A stretch of 64,000 bases of DNA from Sorex araneus (GCF_027595985.1 NC_073302.1:164717951-164781950); one strand, 5' to 3'. Counted from the first letter of the stretch, positions 22,786-35,282 are shown. Made by a program: numbers and translations. The notes: a model not told the origin generated them from the letters alone.

Positions 22786-23084
22786 AGCAGCTTTTTAACA
22801 ATCTCCAAACATGTGATATTAAAAATTTGATTAGACTCTAGAAATTAATTCGAACTGTGAAGATTTAAATGAGAATGTTATAAATAATGAACACTGAACA
22901 AAAGAATCTTATCATACAGTGTCAATGATTCTAATGTTATTGTCTACAGCTGGCTTAAATTGCTGAGACCCTAGAAACAATTCAGGAAGGGATGATTTCT
23001 AAATGGATCCACATTATGGGAAGAAAAGGTTCTTTCTTTATAGTCATCATTCATTTCCTGCATCAAAATATGACATATAATCTT

Positions 23085-23267
23085 TTTTTTCTTTTTGGGT
23101 CACACCTGGCGATGCACAGGGGTTACCTCTGGCTCTGAACTCAAGAATTACTCCTGGCGGTGCTGAGGTGCTGAGGGGACCATATGAAGTGCTGGGAATC
23201 GAACCCAGGTCAGCCATGTGCAAGGAAAATGCCCTACCTGCTGTACTACTGCTCCAGCCCCAAATTT
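23085..23267 (-). repeat. SOR-type SINE, full length
   Basis: Reversed copy 'ctttttgggtcacacctggcgatgcacaggggttacc' to 'tactactgctccagcccc'. It is flanked by the perfect duplication tgacatataatctt (23071-23084 and 23268-23281). It carries a private tandem 'gtgctgag gtgctgag' in the middle. Confidence 0.95.
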
Positions 23268-25837
23268 TGACATATAATCTTGATGGATAAATAAGAAATG
23301 TAGACCTGCTTAGTGATTTATTTTCATACTAATCTAACATTTGTTATTGCAAACAGTTTTGTTTATAATAATCTCAAAAATATACTACAAATATGAGGTT
23401 ACTACAACAGTGAATTTTTTTTTAAGATATCAGCTTCAAACTTGTGATATTTTCTACTTATTTGCACAGATCTGTATACCACAATTCTGTCGTGCAAAAA
23501 CTTATCTGAAGTAGGAAGAAAGAATGGTATGCTGAACTCTTCTGTTCAAAAAAAATCTAAGAAATCATGATCAGATACAGGTTTTAGGTTACATAATCTA
23601 AAGGAAGTCCTAAATGGTAATATTAATAATTCTGACTTTGAGTTTTATAAAATATATAATTTTCTTTGACACTGAGTTTTAAACCATATCCTCTCTACAT
23701 ATGTTTTCTGCTTTTTGAACTTCGATTATGAGAAGTGTAATAAAATTTTACTAGAGATTTGACTAAAATTTATACCTATGATAAAATAAAATTAACATCA
23801 ACCATTCATGAAAGTTCTTCCAAATACACATTAGTCCCTCATAATGATAGAAAAAAAGACAGTCATAACTAAGTCATGGAGAAAACTGCTATTTGAGAGA
23901 ATAAGGGAAAAAGAAAATCATATTGGGATCATCTAAAATAAATGTTTTACTAGGACAAAAAAAATGAACTGCTGAAATTCTAAGGAAAACTCTCTTCATA
24001 CTAAATGTGGTAGAAATGTCATTCAAATAGTTTATCCCTGCAAAGAAATTATCTATAAAGTTGCCAAGGTCACTGCCAAGTTTTATTAATGACCAACTTC
24101 AGGATATGTCAGTCACATGAGTAGAGCAGCCTCCTCCTTCTTCTACTGCATAATGTTCTACCTCTTAATGCACACTGACAAATCGAGGTGAGTGAGTATG
24201 TTCCTCCAAAATACAGATGGAAAAGTTCCATTTTACAATTCTTCTATGTTAATTGTACCAAACATGTGGAATGTACAGTCTGGCAGGAAGAGATTTTAAA
24301 TAGTCTGCTCTTTAAATTAAACCATTTTTGAAAATGGCACTTTGAGTCTTAAAGGGAATTATTTGTAGCCGCATTGTCAATTTTCTTTCAAATGCACATT
24401 TGCTTACGTTGCCGCTAAAGCACAAAATATTTTTTTAAATGTGGGAATGACATTTTCTTTATTTAGAAAATGTCATTGGAACACAGAGTTAGTAACAGAA
24501 TGATTTAGTATTCAATAGTTTAGCTCTATTTAAGTTTTGTAATTTTCATTTATCAATATTATTCATCATTTACAGAAGAAATGTGAGAGTGTAGGCATAT
24601 TGGCTTCTGAATACATCTACTGACTAGAATATAGCAGACATATTTATGTACTGGAGTAAAAATAGATTAACACATCTCCTGTACAGGGCTTATATTTAAA
24701 TAGAGGAAATCACACCCTCAAAGAATAAATGATACTCTAGTATGTTATAATAAGACTTGCTTTCATGAGACCTCTCTATTAAAAATTTACTACTTTATTC
24801 CTGAAATACCAATTTAGTCCTGGTCGTCAGATTAGCAATATATTAGAAATAAATGGGGAATATGCAATTTCAATTCTCAACTTGATATTAGAACTTGGCT
24901 CTGATTTCTTTGTTTCATTTATGTACTTTAATGCAGCCAAACATTATTGAAATGATTGGGAAAGACAGAAGGCATGAAGAATTGCTCCTCTGCTTTGTCA
25001 GCTGACCTGAACAATATTTTACAACTATTTTTAGAAATAAGATAAAAAGCTGAATAGAGCGGCAATTCTCCATGCCAACTTCCCGTGCTACTTTTTTATT
25101 TATGTAGTAACTCATCTATAAAAAAATGACATTTTAAAGAAGAATAGCAGTCCTCATGTATTGACTTATAATAGGCTGATTAGAAACATTGGCTAGGCCA
25201 CACATTAAACTACAGGCCTCTGTGGGATCGCTATTTCTATTTTCTTTTATTTCACTGACATTTTCACAATTGCTATCAATGACTCATATTACAAACACAT
25301 TAAAAAGGGGGCTTCTGATAATAAAGATATATATATATGGACAACTATTATAAAAGTCACAAAAATTAGAGGAAAACAAATTGCATTAACAAAGTACCAA
25401 GTAAAAACTTGAAAAATAGTGCAAATAAGTTCTATCCTGCAAACTTAAAATTATTATTAGCTATTAGACAAAAGGTTACATGAGTATCTAATAATCATAT
25501 ATATTTTAGCTGAAGTTTATCATATATTAAAAATTTTACAAGGATGATACAAAATAATTTTTTACTAAAAATTCCCAGAAGGCAAATAGCAGAATATAAA
25601 TATACCACCTGGTAAAGAAAATATGTGTAATTGATAGTGGCTAAAATATTTAATTAGAAAATTAAAAAATTCCAGAATTTTGATTGAAGAGGTATAAAAC
25701 CTCCTACCCCAGAGCCAGTAGTTAGCTATGAGCACTGCAGAGTGTGGCCCAAATAGAAAACAAAAATCCTAATTTTCCCATTTTTTCACATAGTAGAAGG
25801 AAATATTCTAACTATTTCATAAATATTACCATTTTTG

Positions 25838-25995
25838 TTTGTTTTTTTGTTTATTTTTCTGGACTACATTGGCAGTATTCTGGGGCTGCTCCTGGCTTGG
25901 TGATCAAATATTGCTCTCAATGTTGGTCAGGCGACCATACATGGCTGGAAGATCGGACCCGGGGATCCCTTTTGCAAAAGATGTATCCAACCCTT
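25838..25995 (-). repeat. Older SOR-related SINE
   Basis: Reversed and diverged: T-rich start, 'gctgctcctggcttggtgatc', 'gcgaccatacatggctgg' and 'cggacccggggatcccttttgcaaaag'. Confidence 0.65.
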
Positions 25996-26164
25996 TAATA
26001 ATGTAATTAACATATTATTATTATTATTATTTTAACCAGGATAAGGTAGTCAGATGAACTGAGAAATATTATGAAAATTTTAGTAGTATAATTGTCACTC
26101 CATACTCTTAACTAGTGATTTGCAACTTGGGTAAGCACACATTAAAAAAATGTCATGAATTTAT

Positions 26165-26432
26165 TCCCACCTACACGGATGAATGGGACACACTGATGAG
26201 ACAAAAATAAACTTTTGCCTTGCCTCTTTAGAGTGCATCTGCCTCAGCTGTGTAATTTCTTACTTTCGGCTGCATTTCCCCATCTGGGAAGATGGTCACA
26301 CACAAGGCTGGCCTGTGCACTTGCACATTCTTCCAGTCTGGAGAAGCCCGGGTTATATCTTGAGTAGGTATCTTGACCTAACTCTCTCCATCACTCCTTT
26401 TATTTTCCAAATAAACTTGTTTCACTTAAAAA
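26165..26432 (+). repeat. Unclassified repeat-like insertion
   Basis: A GC-richer block within AT-rich intron that ends '...ctccttttattttccaaataaacttgtttcacttaaaa'. This resembles a retroelement or LTR polyadenylation region (AATAAA near an A-rich end). No terminal repeats or duplication were identified. Confidence 0.25.
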
Positions 26433-27029
26433 ATTAGATTTGACCAGGCATGACAATATTTGGGGAAAGAAGCCTGCTAATATCACTTTTTGTCTGTGAC
26501 AGTGTTAAGTTAAAATATTCTGTCAATGGTAGGTTATTCAGGCCATATAGAGGTAATTTTAATGAGATTCACATAAAATTATTCAATGTTACAATTACTT
26601 CTTACAAGACTACAATTGTGCCAAGCACCTACAGTACTTTAAATTCACTGTTTTTAACTCAGTTAATTAAAAAAAAAAAGGTACTCATTAATGCACATGC
26701 TCCAACCACCATCAAATCTTAAAATTCACATATCTAAGAAACAGTCACCATGATTTTGGTGATATTTTGAATATTATGGAAAACATCTCTTAATTACATG
26801 AGATATGTATGCTAAAAATTTTATATAGATATAGTTACACTGAAAATGGCCTGTATTGTGATTAGTATAAAATTTGTTTAAGGCTTATCTCAACAATAAA
26901 AGTTTAAACACATTTAGTACATTGATATGTACCTAAATGCTTAATTTTCTATCAATGGAATTGTGATTGACCACTACTAACCTGGGAGATCTGGTGTTGG
27001 ACACTCTAATGCCTACCTTCTGAGTACAG

Positions 27030-27182
27030 ACTAAAAAGAATTCAGATGCTTTGCATGTGTGAGGCCTAGGTGTGACCATGGTGCAACACAGTCCGCCCAA
27101 CCTCACTGGGAACAACTTTTGAGTACAGAGTTGTGACTAACCCATAGCACTGCTGGGTGTGGCCCAAAAACAAAAGAACAAA
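27030..27182 (+). repeat. Older SOR-related SINE fragment
   Basis: 'gctttgcatgtgtgaggcctagg', 'tttgagtacagagttgtgactaacccatagcactgctgggtgtggccc', then an A-rich end. Confidence 0.6.
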
Positions 27183-28071
27183 ATGAATCCAAATATTCTA
27201 GAGAAAACTGATAGTCACTTGGATTTCTTGAAGAACATAGTCTAAAACGGTAACAGCCTAAGCAGAAATGGGCGCTTGAGAGTACAAGGCCGTAGAAGTC
27301 ACAGCTCTTCAAGGCTGCTGATGGTGTCCGGACCCACTTCACTTTACAGTAGAGTAGCGAGTAAGACCGCCAGGATTCATGTACTCACTCAGCTTGTGAC
27401 CCTTTATGTAAAGTACACACACAGACACAGACACACATGTGCGTGCACTCAGTGCTCCCACACCATATATACATAATCTAAAAATAAAAACTTACAATAA
27501 AAGCTTACATACTTTAATGAAGAACACACTTCAAATTGATAGTTGTGTGAGCAGACTATAAAATTTACCCTAGATACCTGAAAATGTAAAATCTATTTAC
27601 AGCATCTCAAGTAGCTTAAAGCATTTATATAGTTCTGAAGTCTACTGGAATGATTATATGAAGATTTATAAAGCTACAATGCAAGTAGACTGAGTCCATA
27701 AGTGCTTTGATATCTAAAATATAAGCAAATTACCAAAACTATGTTATTTTCACAATGTCCAAGTGGCAAATGAAAATTTAAATAACCACAAGTGACTGTA
27801 AGGATCTAATTCATGAAGATTTCCCTATATTACTTAGTACTATAGTGAGGAACAAGTTATTGGTATTCTTAGCTATGGAAACATTAAAACAATTTCAGAA
27901 TTGCATATTGAAGTGTGTTCAATATTCATTGGCAACAGAATCAATATATGCATTAAAATTATACTATATATTTTAAATCTCATACAACTAATCAATTCAT
28001 TTTAAAGCTATTTTTATTAGTAAAATTAAGAAAGAACACATATGGAAGGGCCAGTGTTACAAATTAAAACT

Positions 28072-28272
28072 GGGGCTGGAGTGATAGCACAGTGGGTAGG
28101 GTGTTTGCCTTGCACAAGCTGACCCGAGTTCGAATCCCAGCATCCCATCCAAATGTTCCCCTGAGTACTGCCAGGAGTAATTCCTGAGTGCAGAGCCAGG
28201 AGTAACCCCTCTCCATTGCCAGGTGTGACCCAAAAAGCAAAAAAAAAAAAAAAAAAAAAGAGAGAGAGAGAG
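28072..28272 (+). repeat. SOR-type SINE, young, with long A tail and (GA)n
   Basis: Close to consensus throughout ('ggggctggagtgatagcacagtgggtagggtg' to 'ccaggtgtgacccaaaaagc'). It is followed by about 21 A and then a GA run. A perfect duplication aaattaaaact flanks it (28061-28071 and 28273-28283). The tail length and match to consensus make this probably the youngest copy in the window. Confidence 0.96.
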
Positions 28273-28636
28273 AAATTAAAACTGCCATGAATGTGCAACA
28301 TAAGGAGAGGTGGTAATCCCAGATTCTAAAGTCAATTCCTATAAGAGGATATTATAAGACAATAGTCAATTTGCCAGCTCCTGATTGTATTAACCATCAC
28401 TTGAAACAACTATAGTATATAATAAGAAAAAGATTTACGGGAGTTTATTATAATTTCTATCTTTGGTAGGTGTTAATTAAAACACAGTGGTGTTGTTCTT
28501 AGTTGAGTTAAAACATAGCTCTGAAGTGGGTACTTCATGGTTAATGAGGTTGCTTAGGTGGAAGAATGTTTTAAGTCCCAGAAATGCCCTGGCTGAAGAA
28601 ACCTGGGAAAACACAAACACACACATTTATAAGTAC

Positions 28637-28806
28637 ATTTTTTGGGGGACTGCAGACCCGAATGTCCTCAGAGCTTAATACTACTTCTGTGCTGAGGGGG
28701 CCACTCCTGGCAAGACTTGGAGGACCATATAGGATGCTGGAAATCGAACCTGGGTTGGTTACATGCAAGGCAAGTGTCCTTCCTGCCATACTATCTCTCA
28801 GGTCCT
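28637..28806 (-). repeat. SOR-related SINE
   Basis: Reversed: 'tttttgggggactgcag', 'gggggccactcctggcaagacttgg', 'accatataggatgctggaaatcgaacctggg' and 'tactatctctcaggtcc'. Confidence 0.8.
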
Positions 28807-28956
28807 ATAAGCACCATTGAAATCACCTCAGACTTAGCTGTCTGTAATTATCGTTTATAAACTTGGTAACTTGAAAGAGACTTAACATTATAGAATATTT
28901 GAGTAGTATTTAAAGAATTAAGTATACTGTCCCTAGAAATATGAACATATTTTGAA

Positions 28957-29121
28957 TAATTTTGGGGAGGTCATATGGAACAGTGCTTGGGGCTAACTCC
29001 AGTCTCTGAGATCAGGAATCACTCCTGGCTTAGAGGTCCTATGTGTGGTACCAAGGATAGAACCAGAGTTGACCATATGCAAGGCATATACCTTAACTCC
29101 TATGTTACTTCTCTGGCCTCG
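28957..29121 (-). repeat. SOR-related SINE, older
   Basis: Reversed: 'ttggggaggtcatatggaacagtgcttggggctaactcc', 'aggaatcactcctggc', 'ggtaccaaggatagaacc' and 'ttacttctctggcctc'. Confidence 0.75.
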
Positions 29122-29479
29122 AAAATATTTTGATTGCCCCGTCAAATGACTTTACTTTTTGGAGAATCTCCATTATATTTTTCAGGACAGAAATACATAA
29201 ATAAGATGAAATACATTTCTTTTAAAGAATTTTGAAAATAATTTTCATAACTCTGCACATTCCACTTAAAAAATACACAAAAATAAAGTACCTGCTTGTG
29301 TTGATAAGTAGATCAACTTAAAAGGCAGTGAATAAAAAAATACTGGTGTTAGAGTTGTAAAATTATGCATCAGAACAGTTTTCTTATTCACAGAATTTGA
29401 ACAATTTCAGACATTTCCTGAATATGAACTATTTTGTCAAAGTCAACCTCAAATTAACTCAATGCAGTAGAAGCTCTAT

Positions 29480-30170
29480 CTCCCTATGTGTGCAAACCAT
29501 CTCATGACCGGGACTTAGAGGAGATACTAAATTCAGACATCACTGTTCCTCTTTCCCTCAATACCTCCCCAATTCGATTCTCATAAAGAATCTACCTCTA
29601 ATATGTTCCAGGCACTTTCCCAGTCAAATCCAGGCTCTCCACAAATATTAAGACCCTGCAGAGTGCAATAATTTATTTAGTGGGCAACCATGCCAGGCAG
29701 TGCTTGTGGGGTTCTGACATGCAAAACCCTCTGGGTCTTTTGGGCTCTTGGCCCCCTGCGCTAGCTCCCTGGCTCGAGATCACTACTTCACAAGGAATAG
29801 TGGCAGAATTTGCTCTTACATCTAACAAGTATAGATTAGCCATGTGCTTGGGGGAATTTAGACTTGGGCCATATGACAATAAAATACAGAGCAGTCCCCA
29901 GACACAAGTGGTGGAAGCAGCCCAGTACAAGTTTTCTGATAGCTGTGGAAGGCATCACAGTAGCTATGAAAAGAGTAGGGGCATTAAAGTCCAATTCCCT
30001 GTCTCCTGAGGCTAGTTTTGTCACATCTAAGTCATCCCCTTTCCCAAACACATCCTCATCTATGTTTAGCTTTTGTTCAGTTATTACAGGTGAGTTCTCT
30101 GTATGGTCCCCAAATCAGATTAATGGTAACTACTACATACTTGGAGTATTATTCACAACCCACTAAGGAA
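29480..30170. other. Unclassified block, no gene called
   Basis: More GC-balanced than its flanks. On the minus strand a stretch around 30051-29950 reads without stops as an acidic, Leu/Asp-rich peptide that looks protein-like, but the frame breaks into another frame soon after. It could be a decayed retrocopy or retroelement. I recognise no family. Confidence 0.25.
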
Positions 30171-30189
30171 CAGAAAAAGCAATTTTTTC

Positions 30190-30352
30190 TATTGGGGTAC
30201 ACTTGAGGGGATGGTCAGAGGCTGCCAGGGCCACACTTGACAGTACCTGGGGTGTGGCGGGGGGTTGGGGCAGGAGAATCTGGTGTCAGGGACCTCATTC
30301 ACTCAAGGCATTTGCTATATCATGTGAGCTGCATTCCCAGTCCAGTCCGGAA
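30190..30352 (-). repeat. Older SOR-related SINE
   Basis: Reversed and degraded: 'ccagggccacacttgacagtacctgggg', 'ggtgtcagggacctcattcactcaaggcatttgctatatcatgtgagctgc'. Confidence 0.5.
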
Positions 30353-30662
30353 AAGCTATTTAAAAAAGAAATGATGGAGTAATACTATTTGAATCGTTAA
30401 GCAGTGATTCTCAAACTCAAATAACTATTCTGGTCATGTAAGCATCACACGAAAGGTCCCTCCAAGAAAGTGGTGGTGGGAAATCTGCCCTTTGAAAAAA
30501 CATCATATATTATGTTGAATCTTGTCCGCAATAAACTCTAATTTGAAACCTAGAAATTATTATCAATATTTCCACAGATTCTTTGGCTAAGAAAGCACTG
30601 TTTTAAGAAAACTTGAGCTTTCTAATTCACTTCCTTGTATGGATTTCTACTAATTTAAGAAA

Positions 30663-30815
30663 TGAGGCTGGAGAGATGGTACAAGGTGTAGAGAGCTGTG
30701 GCAGACCCTGGTATGGGTCGGTCACTGCCCATGGTTCCTCCTGTCCCACCAGGAGTGTTGTAGCAGAGTTAGGAGTAAGCCCTGCAGACAGCCGCTGTGG
30801 ACCAACCCGCCCCCA
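30663..30815 (+). repeat. SOR-related SINE
   Basis: The head 'gaggctggagagatggtac' leads into an atypical middle, then 'caggagtgttgtagcagagttaggagtaagccctgcag'. Confidence 0.55.
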
Positions 30816-31354
30816 TTGACTTAGGGAAGTATACAAGTTTTTTTGCGGACTCATCTAGCTAACAAATGGTTTCTGTGAAAAAATAAATTCTGAATTTTCC
30901 AATTTTAAAACAGGTTGATGCTTCAAATTTTCAGCAGGGGAAGCGACTGTACTATTGTGTAGCTGATGGCAGGAACTCCAAAGACAAGGCATGGATTTAG
31001 AGGAGCCATTCAAGCCCCTTCAGCTCAGGCTCAAGCAGTTTTTTGTTTGTTACACTCTCTCCAGAATACTCATGTGGTACTGATTGGGCCTTTTATTTGT
31101 TGTATTATCAGAGCAGGTAGAGCCAGCATGCCAGAAAAGTAAAGAATATCCTTTAACATATGAAAGTTTCTAAATTAAGCAACCGAAGAATTCAAAGTTC
31201 TATTATAGAAAGCTTTTCAATTTTCTGCATAATGCCCCAGTTCAGTTGACAGCAGATAAAACACTACAGACCCAGGGCTAACTCATCGTTGGAGATGACA
31301 ATAATGTGGAACCTGATACAATTAAACTGGAGACACTGGAAATTTGCCCTGGAT

Positions 31355-31379
31355 GTGGTGGTGGTGGTGGTGGTGGGGG
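31355..31379. repeat. (GTG)n tract
   Basis: About eight GTG units followed by GGGGGCGGGCGC on the plus strand. Confidence 0.85.
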
Positions 31380-31710
31380 CGGGCGCAGAAACATCTGTGA
31401 TTCTAGGACACAGATGTAAAGCTTAAGTCCTCAGCTGCAAATGTGTTTGCTCACTTAGGAATAAGTGCAAAATCCGAGATTTTTGTGTATATTTGTGAAA
31501 CGATTTCAGTAAACTGAACAAAAGCTATACTGAAGGTTTCTTTTCCCCTTTAAGAATGACAAATACACGGGATACTACAAAAGACACATACCTTCCTTAT
31601 ACAATTTGATAAAGTTCTCCAGTGTATTTTTCACTGCAGGATTTTTTTTTTTAAGAAAACTTACAGTTCTTATCATTGTATTCAATACATTATGCAAGTA
31701 GAAACAGTAT

Positions 31711-31901
31711 AAATTTCCTTCACGTAATGGAAATAAGTTACATTTTTATGGCCAGTTCAACATTCAAATAATGAACAGAAATACCAGTGAAACACTGTTC
31801 TACAGGTAGGGAAAAAGCAGCAGTTTCTTTTACATAATGGAAATATATTGCATTTTACAATCGATTCTACATTCTAATAATAATAAGTGCCAATGAAATA
31901 A
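31711..31901. repeat. Diverged direct repeat, two copies of about 80 bases
   Basis: A segment with 'acgtaatggaaataagttacattttta' (from about 31711) recurs about 112 bases on as 'acataatggaaatatattgcatttta'. Both continue through 'ttcaacattcaaataat' and 'ttctacattctaataat' to 'ccagtgaaa' and 'ccaatgaaa'. The order is kept, so this looks like an old local duplication. Confidence 0.55.
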
Positions 31902-32900
31902 ATGAAGTGCCTTTATAATTTTCTTTACATTCCTCAAGGCTGAAAAAAAAAAAAAGAACCAACCCGCCACTTGGAAGGTGAACAGGTGACTAAATGAATG
32001 AAACTATTACTTGGAAGGTTGTTTTCTTTCTTTTTTTTAATGGTAAGGGAGCTCTTTGGCAACCTCCTCCTAATTACCAGGAAGTATGCCTGCTGGCCAC
32101 GAAGCTGAATTTATTCAACCCCTGTTTCCTTAGATATTTTTCCCCTCTAGAATTATAAAATGAAATGAAATGTGTTACGTCGAACACAAAGAACTCTATT
32201 ACGCTGTTTGCTTGATATTCTTTAGCTGTCAATTTTTGTTCACCCTCAGACGTGGCAGATTCCAGAGTGGCATTTTAGACACAACCTGGGGGCATGTCTG
32301 GGTGGCAAGGGCAGCAAGACCGGGGTGGTTGGATCAGCAGGTTGCCATGATGGGGACGCCTCGGCCCCCCCACATGCCTGACATTAAAAAGATCTGCAGC
32401 AATCTAGCAAGACTACATTTTAAGCAGAGCTTCCAATTTGCCGTGGTTGGCGTGACCTAATTTTGGCTCAAAAGGTACATTCCTGTACCTCACTCTCCAC
32501 CCCTGAGTTTTACTGAGTACACATTTGAGGGGGGAAAAATCGGTTCTTAAAGGGATTCTAACACTTTCCTTTCTTAAGGAAATGTAGGTAATTTAACAAC
32601 TGTTGCCCTTTGGCTAATACACAAACTAAAGTCTTTTTTTTTTCCAGTTTCGCCTACAACTTGACCCCTCATGCCAAATATTTCAGGCTGTCTATTTATA
32701 AAGTTCATCACTTCCCCTTGTTACTTCATCTTTAGAAATGCCAATAATTTAGAAAGTTGAATGATGCAGCTGCTCTCATAGACTAGGAAAGAAGGGCATT
32801 CTATAGACGAGATCATTTTCCTGATATAATTTAAGAAATCAATTTCTTTTTTTCTTCTTTTTGTAGCTGCAAGGGATGAAAAGCTAATGCTGCTGGCTTA
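31900..32900. other. SINE-free, conserved-looking intronic block
   Basis: Sequence of higher complexity than its surroundings. It holds the E-box/MEF2 pair, an ETS-like CAGGAAGT (32079), homeobox TAATTA cores and GC-richer parts (32275-32375). A plus frame at 32170-32460 has no domain. A regulatory role is inferred from composition and absence of insertions. Confidence 0.3.
32690..32773 (-). promoter_or_regulatory. Candidate internal promoter: TATA/MEF2 site plus E-box
   Basis: Read on the minus strand, an E-box CAGCTG (32772-32767) is followed 66 bases downstream by TTATAAATAG (32701-32692). The latter fits both a TATA box and the MEF2 consensus YTAWWWWTAR. The MEF2C skeletal-muscle promoter/enhancer described in mouse depends on an essential E-box and MEF2 site close to an alternative first exon. 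This pair, in a SINE-free block inside the intron, could be its shrew counterpart. No clear downstream donor was identified, so an exon is not called. Confidence 0.35.
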
Positions 32901-33027
32901 CTTCACGTCAGTGTTCCAAAGACAATTCAAAGTTCTAGATACGTAATGTTACCAGCAGTTCTTTCTTAAAACCCTGGCTGCTGCACATTTAAAACATTTG
33001 GGATACTTTACTTTTAAAAAGCTCTCT

Positions 33028-33190
33028 TTAGGGCACGATACAGTACAGAGAGGAGGGTGCTTACCTTGCAGGCTGCTCACCTGAATTTGATGCCCTGCAC
33101 TGCATTTGATTGCCCCCACCCTAGAAGGGCCAGGAATGGTCCCTGAGTGCAGAGCCAGAAGCAAGCTTTGAGCACTGCTGGGTATACCCA
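33028..33190 (+). repeat. SOR-related SINE
   Basis: 'agggcacgatacagtacagagagg', 'ttgcaggctgctcacctgaatttgatgccctgcac', then 'tggtccctgagtgcagagccagaagcaagctttgagcactgctggg'. Confidence 0.75.
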
Positions 33191-34195
33191 GTCTGCCTTC
33201 TGCTCCATTCCTGGCCGCAAAAGAGTTCTCTAAAATTTCAGATGTAAAGTCTGATATCCACTGTATTCGACTCTCTTAGAAACCTAACAATACAGGTGTG
33301 ATAGAAGTGCTATCTTCTATGGCTCTAGTATGTTCTTGAAATCTACTACTCTACCCATTTATGAGTTTACTGATTTCATAGGGTTTCTCAGTCATTGCCA
33401 GGAGGGAGAGGAAAAACCAATCTGGGTAATCTTGCCAACTTTCAATAGATGAAGTCGTGATAGGAAGTTCTGCCTTTCTGCGCTAGAACAGCCCTGATAA
33501 ATATGCAACTTTGCTGCAAAACCAGCATAGTGGGCTTGGATGAACTAAAAATCACTCAGTTACACCTGGATCTTTGGAGGGTTTCCAGTTATACTGAAAT
33601 AAATAAATTTTACCTTATGATATTTACTGACTTGTAAATCTCTGATAATTTGCTAATTGAATTCAATGCTGTATACTTAATTTACCGAAGGTGATAATTT
33701 TCTAATTGCTGTGTGATGTAAATGTATTATCTATTTGAGATGAATCTACTACATTTTTGACTTCCAAAAATCAATCCATTAACTGCAAGTTCTCAGCCTT
33801 TTAGATCTAATTTAATTTTTACTCCAAGCAGTGATACGATCCAGCAGTGTACCCCAGGTTGTCCTTCTCCTCAATTTGACACTGGTTTTATTTCAGGAAG
33901 AATATGGTTTGGTTTATGGAACTAAAATCTTATAGCTCGAATGGAAAAGCTGCTTAATCATTTGGAATTTATTCCACTAAATAGCTAAGGCCACCACCCA
34001 ACTCCCCTCACATAAAACTGGATATGGCTCATTTTATAGTTAGACTTCCTAACTATATATTATATTCCTATAAATATATATATTCCTAACTATTCCTAAA
34101 TAAAGAACACTGTTGTATGTAACCTGTGGAAATTAGAATATTTTCTTCTTATGTCTTGTCTTTTTTCTTTCTTTTGACACACACATAATAACTGG

Positions 34196-34264
34196 TGTGT
34201 GTGTGTATATGTGTGTGTGCGTGCGTGCTAGTGCACACACATATGTGTGTGTGTGTGTGTGTGC
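34196..34264. repeat. Compound (TG)n/(CA)n microsatellite
   Basis: TG run, GCGTGC interruption, then a short CACACACA facing a second TG run, giving an inverted arrangement around 'cacatatgtg'. Alternating purine-pyrimidine throughout. Confidence 0.9.
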
Positions 34265-35174
34265 AGTAATGTGTACATGTGTTTTATGTGTGGTGGCAGA
34301 GAAGAACTAAGTTCATTTTCTTGGATTCTGTGTGTCTTTTAGGCTACAATTTTCTACGTTTTACAGATTTATTCCCTTTCATAAGAGTACTTTTAAAATA
34401 TTCTCCTAAGGGTGTAACTTCCCTTAAGTACTTTTCCTATTTTGGCTTTTATTTTAAATAGGAAAAAGAAATACCACTTAACATTTTTCAAAATCAATTT
34501 TTGTAGGCGAGCGGAGTTGAGTCTTTCAAGCACTCTTGCAGTGGCATGTCACTGTTGGTGCACAGCTCCCTCATTCAGAACTTGTTCCACATCCCTTGTC
34601 AAAACAGGGAACTGCAGGGGAGGACCTGGATCAAGCCGTCCTTCCTTTCAGCTGTGTGTAGGAAATAGGGTGTGAGTGGGTGTGGAGGAGGAGCAAGTCC
34701 TCCAAGTTACGTCTGATCAAGATCCGAGATCCTTAAGAGTGAGGCTTTCCTATTATAGCCGGGAACAGCAAGCTTAACTAGGCCGTCCCTACTTCTGCAA
34801 GCACTCTCCTAACTTCCTTAGCTGTCCCCAGTTCCCACAGAACATATGGTCTCTGATAAGGCCTGAGCAGCTTCTCCAAAAGGGATGGGGGTGGGGGGCA
34901 AAATTAAGATGATGGTTGACCAAATAAATGACTCACAGTCTCTTAGGCTTTTAGAAGGGAGACTAAAAAACAAAAACTCAACTTTTCCAGAACGCTGTCA
35001 GGATTTGACTCATCCTGGAAGACTCACCTTGGTTGTGCAGAAGACTGACCTGACCAAGAAGCTCCCCCAAATATTGATCGTTCCGTCACTTTAGGTCAGC
35101 TTTACCTTTAACATACCTGTTGTAAAGCATTTATCACGGAACATTCATAATTTCATCTGAAGGTTCACCCTCCC

Positions 35175-35282
35175 CTATCTCACTGAATTCCTGAGAGACA
35201 CAGACTTTATGTCTCTCTCTTTTGTATTCCTAATGACTACCAAGTGTCTCCCATTAAACCCTTAGTGAATGAATTGACACTT
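35175..35282 (+). repeat. Possible L2 fragment
   Basis: 'gaattcctgagagacacagactttatgtctctctcttttgtattcct' then 'aaacccttagtgaatgaattga' follow the order of the L2 3' segment that ends in 'gtgctcaataaatgtttgttgaatgaatga'. Highly diverged. Confidence 0.4.
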
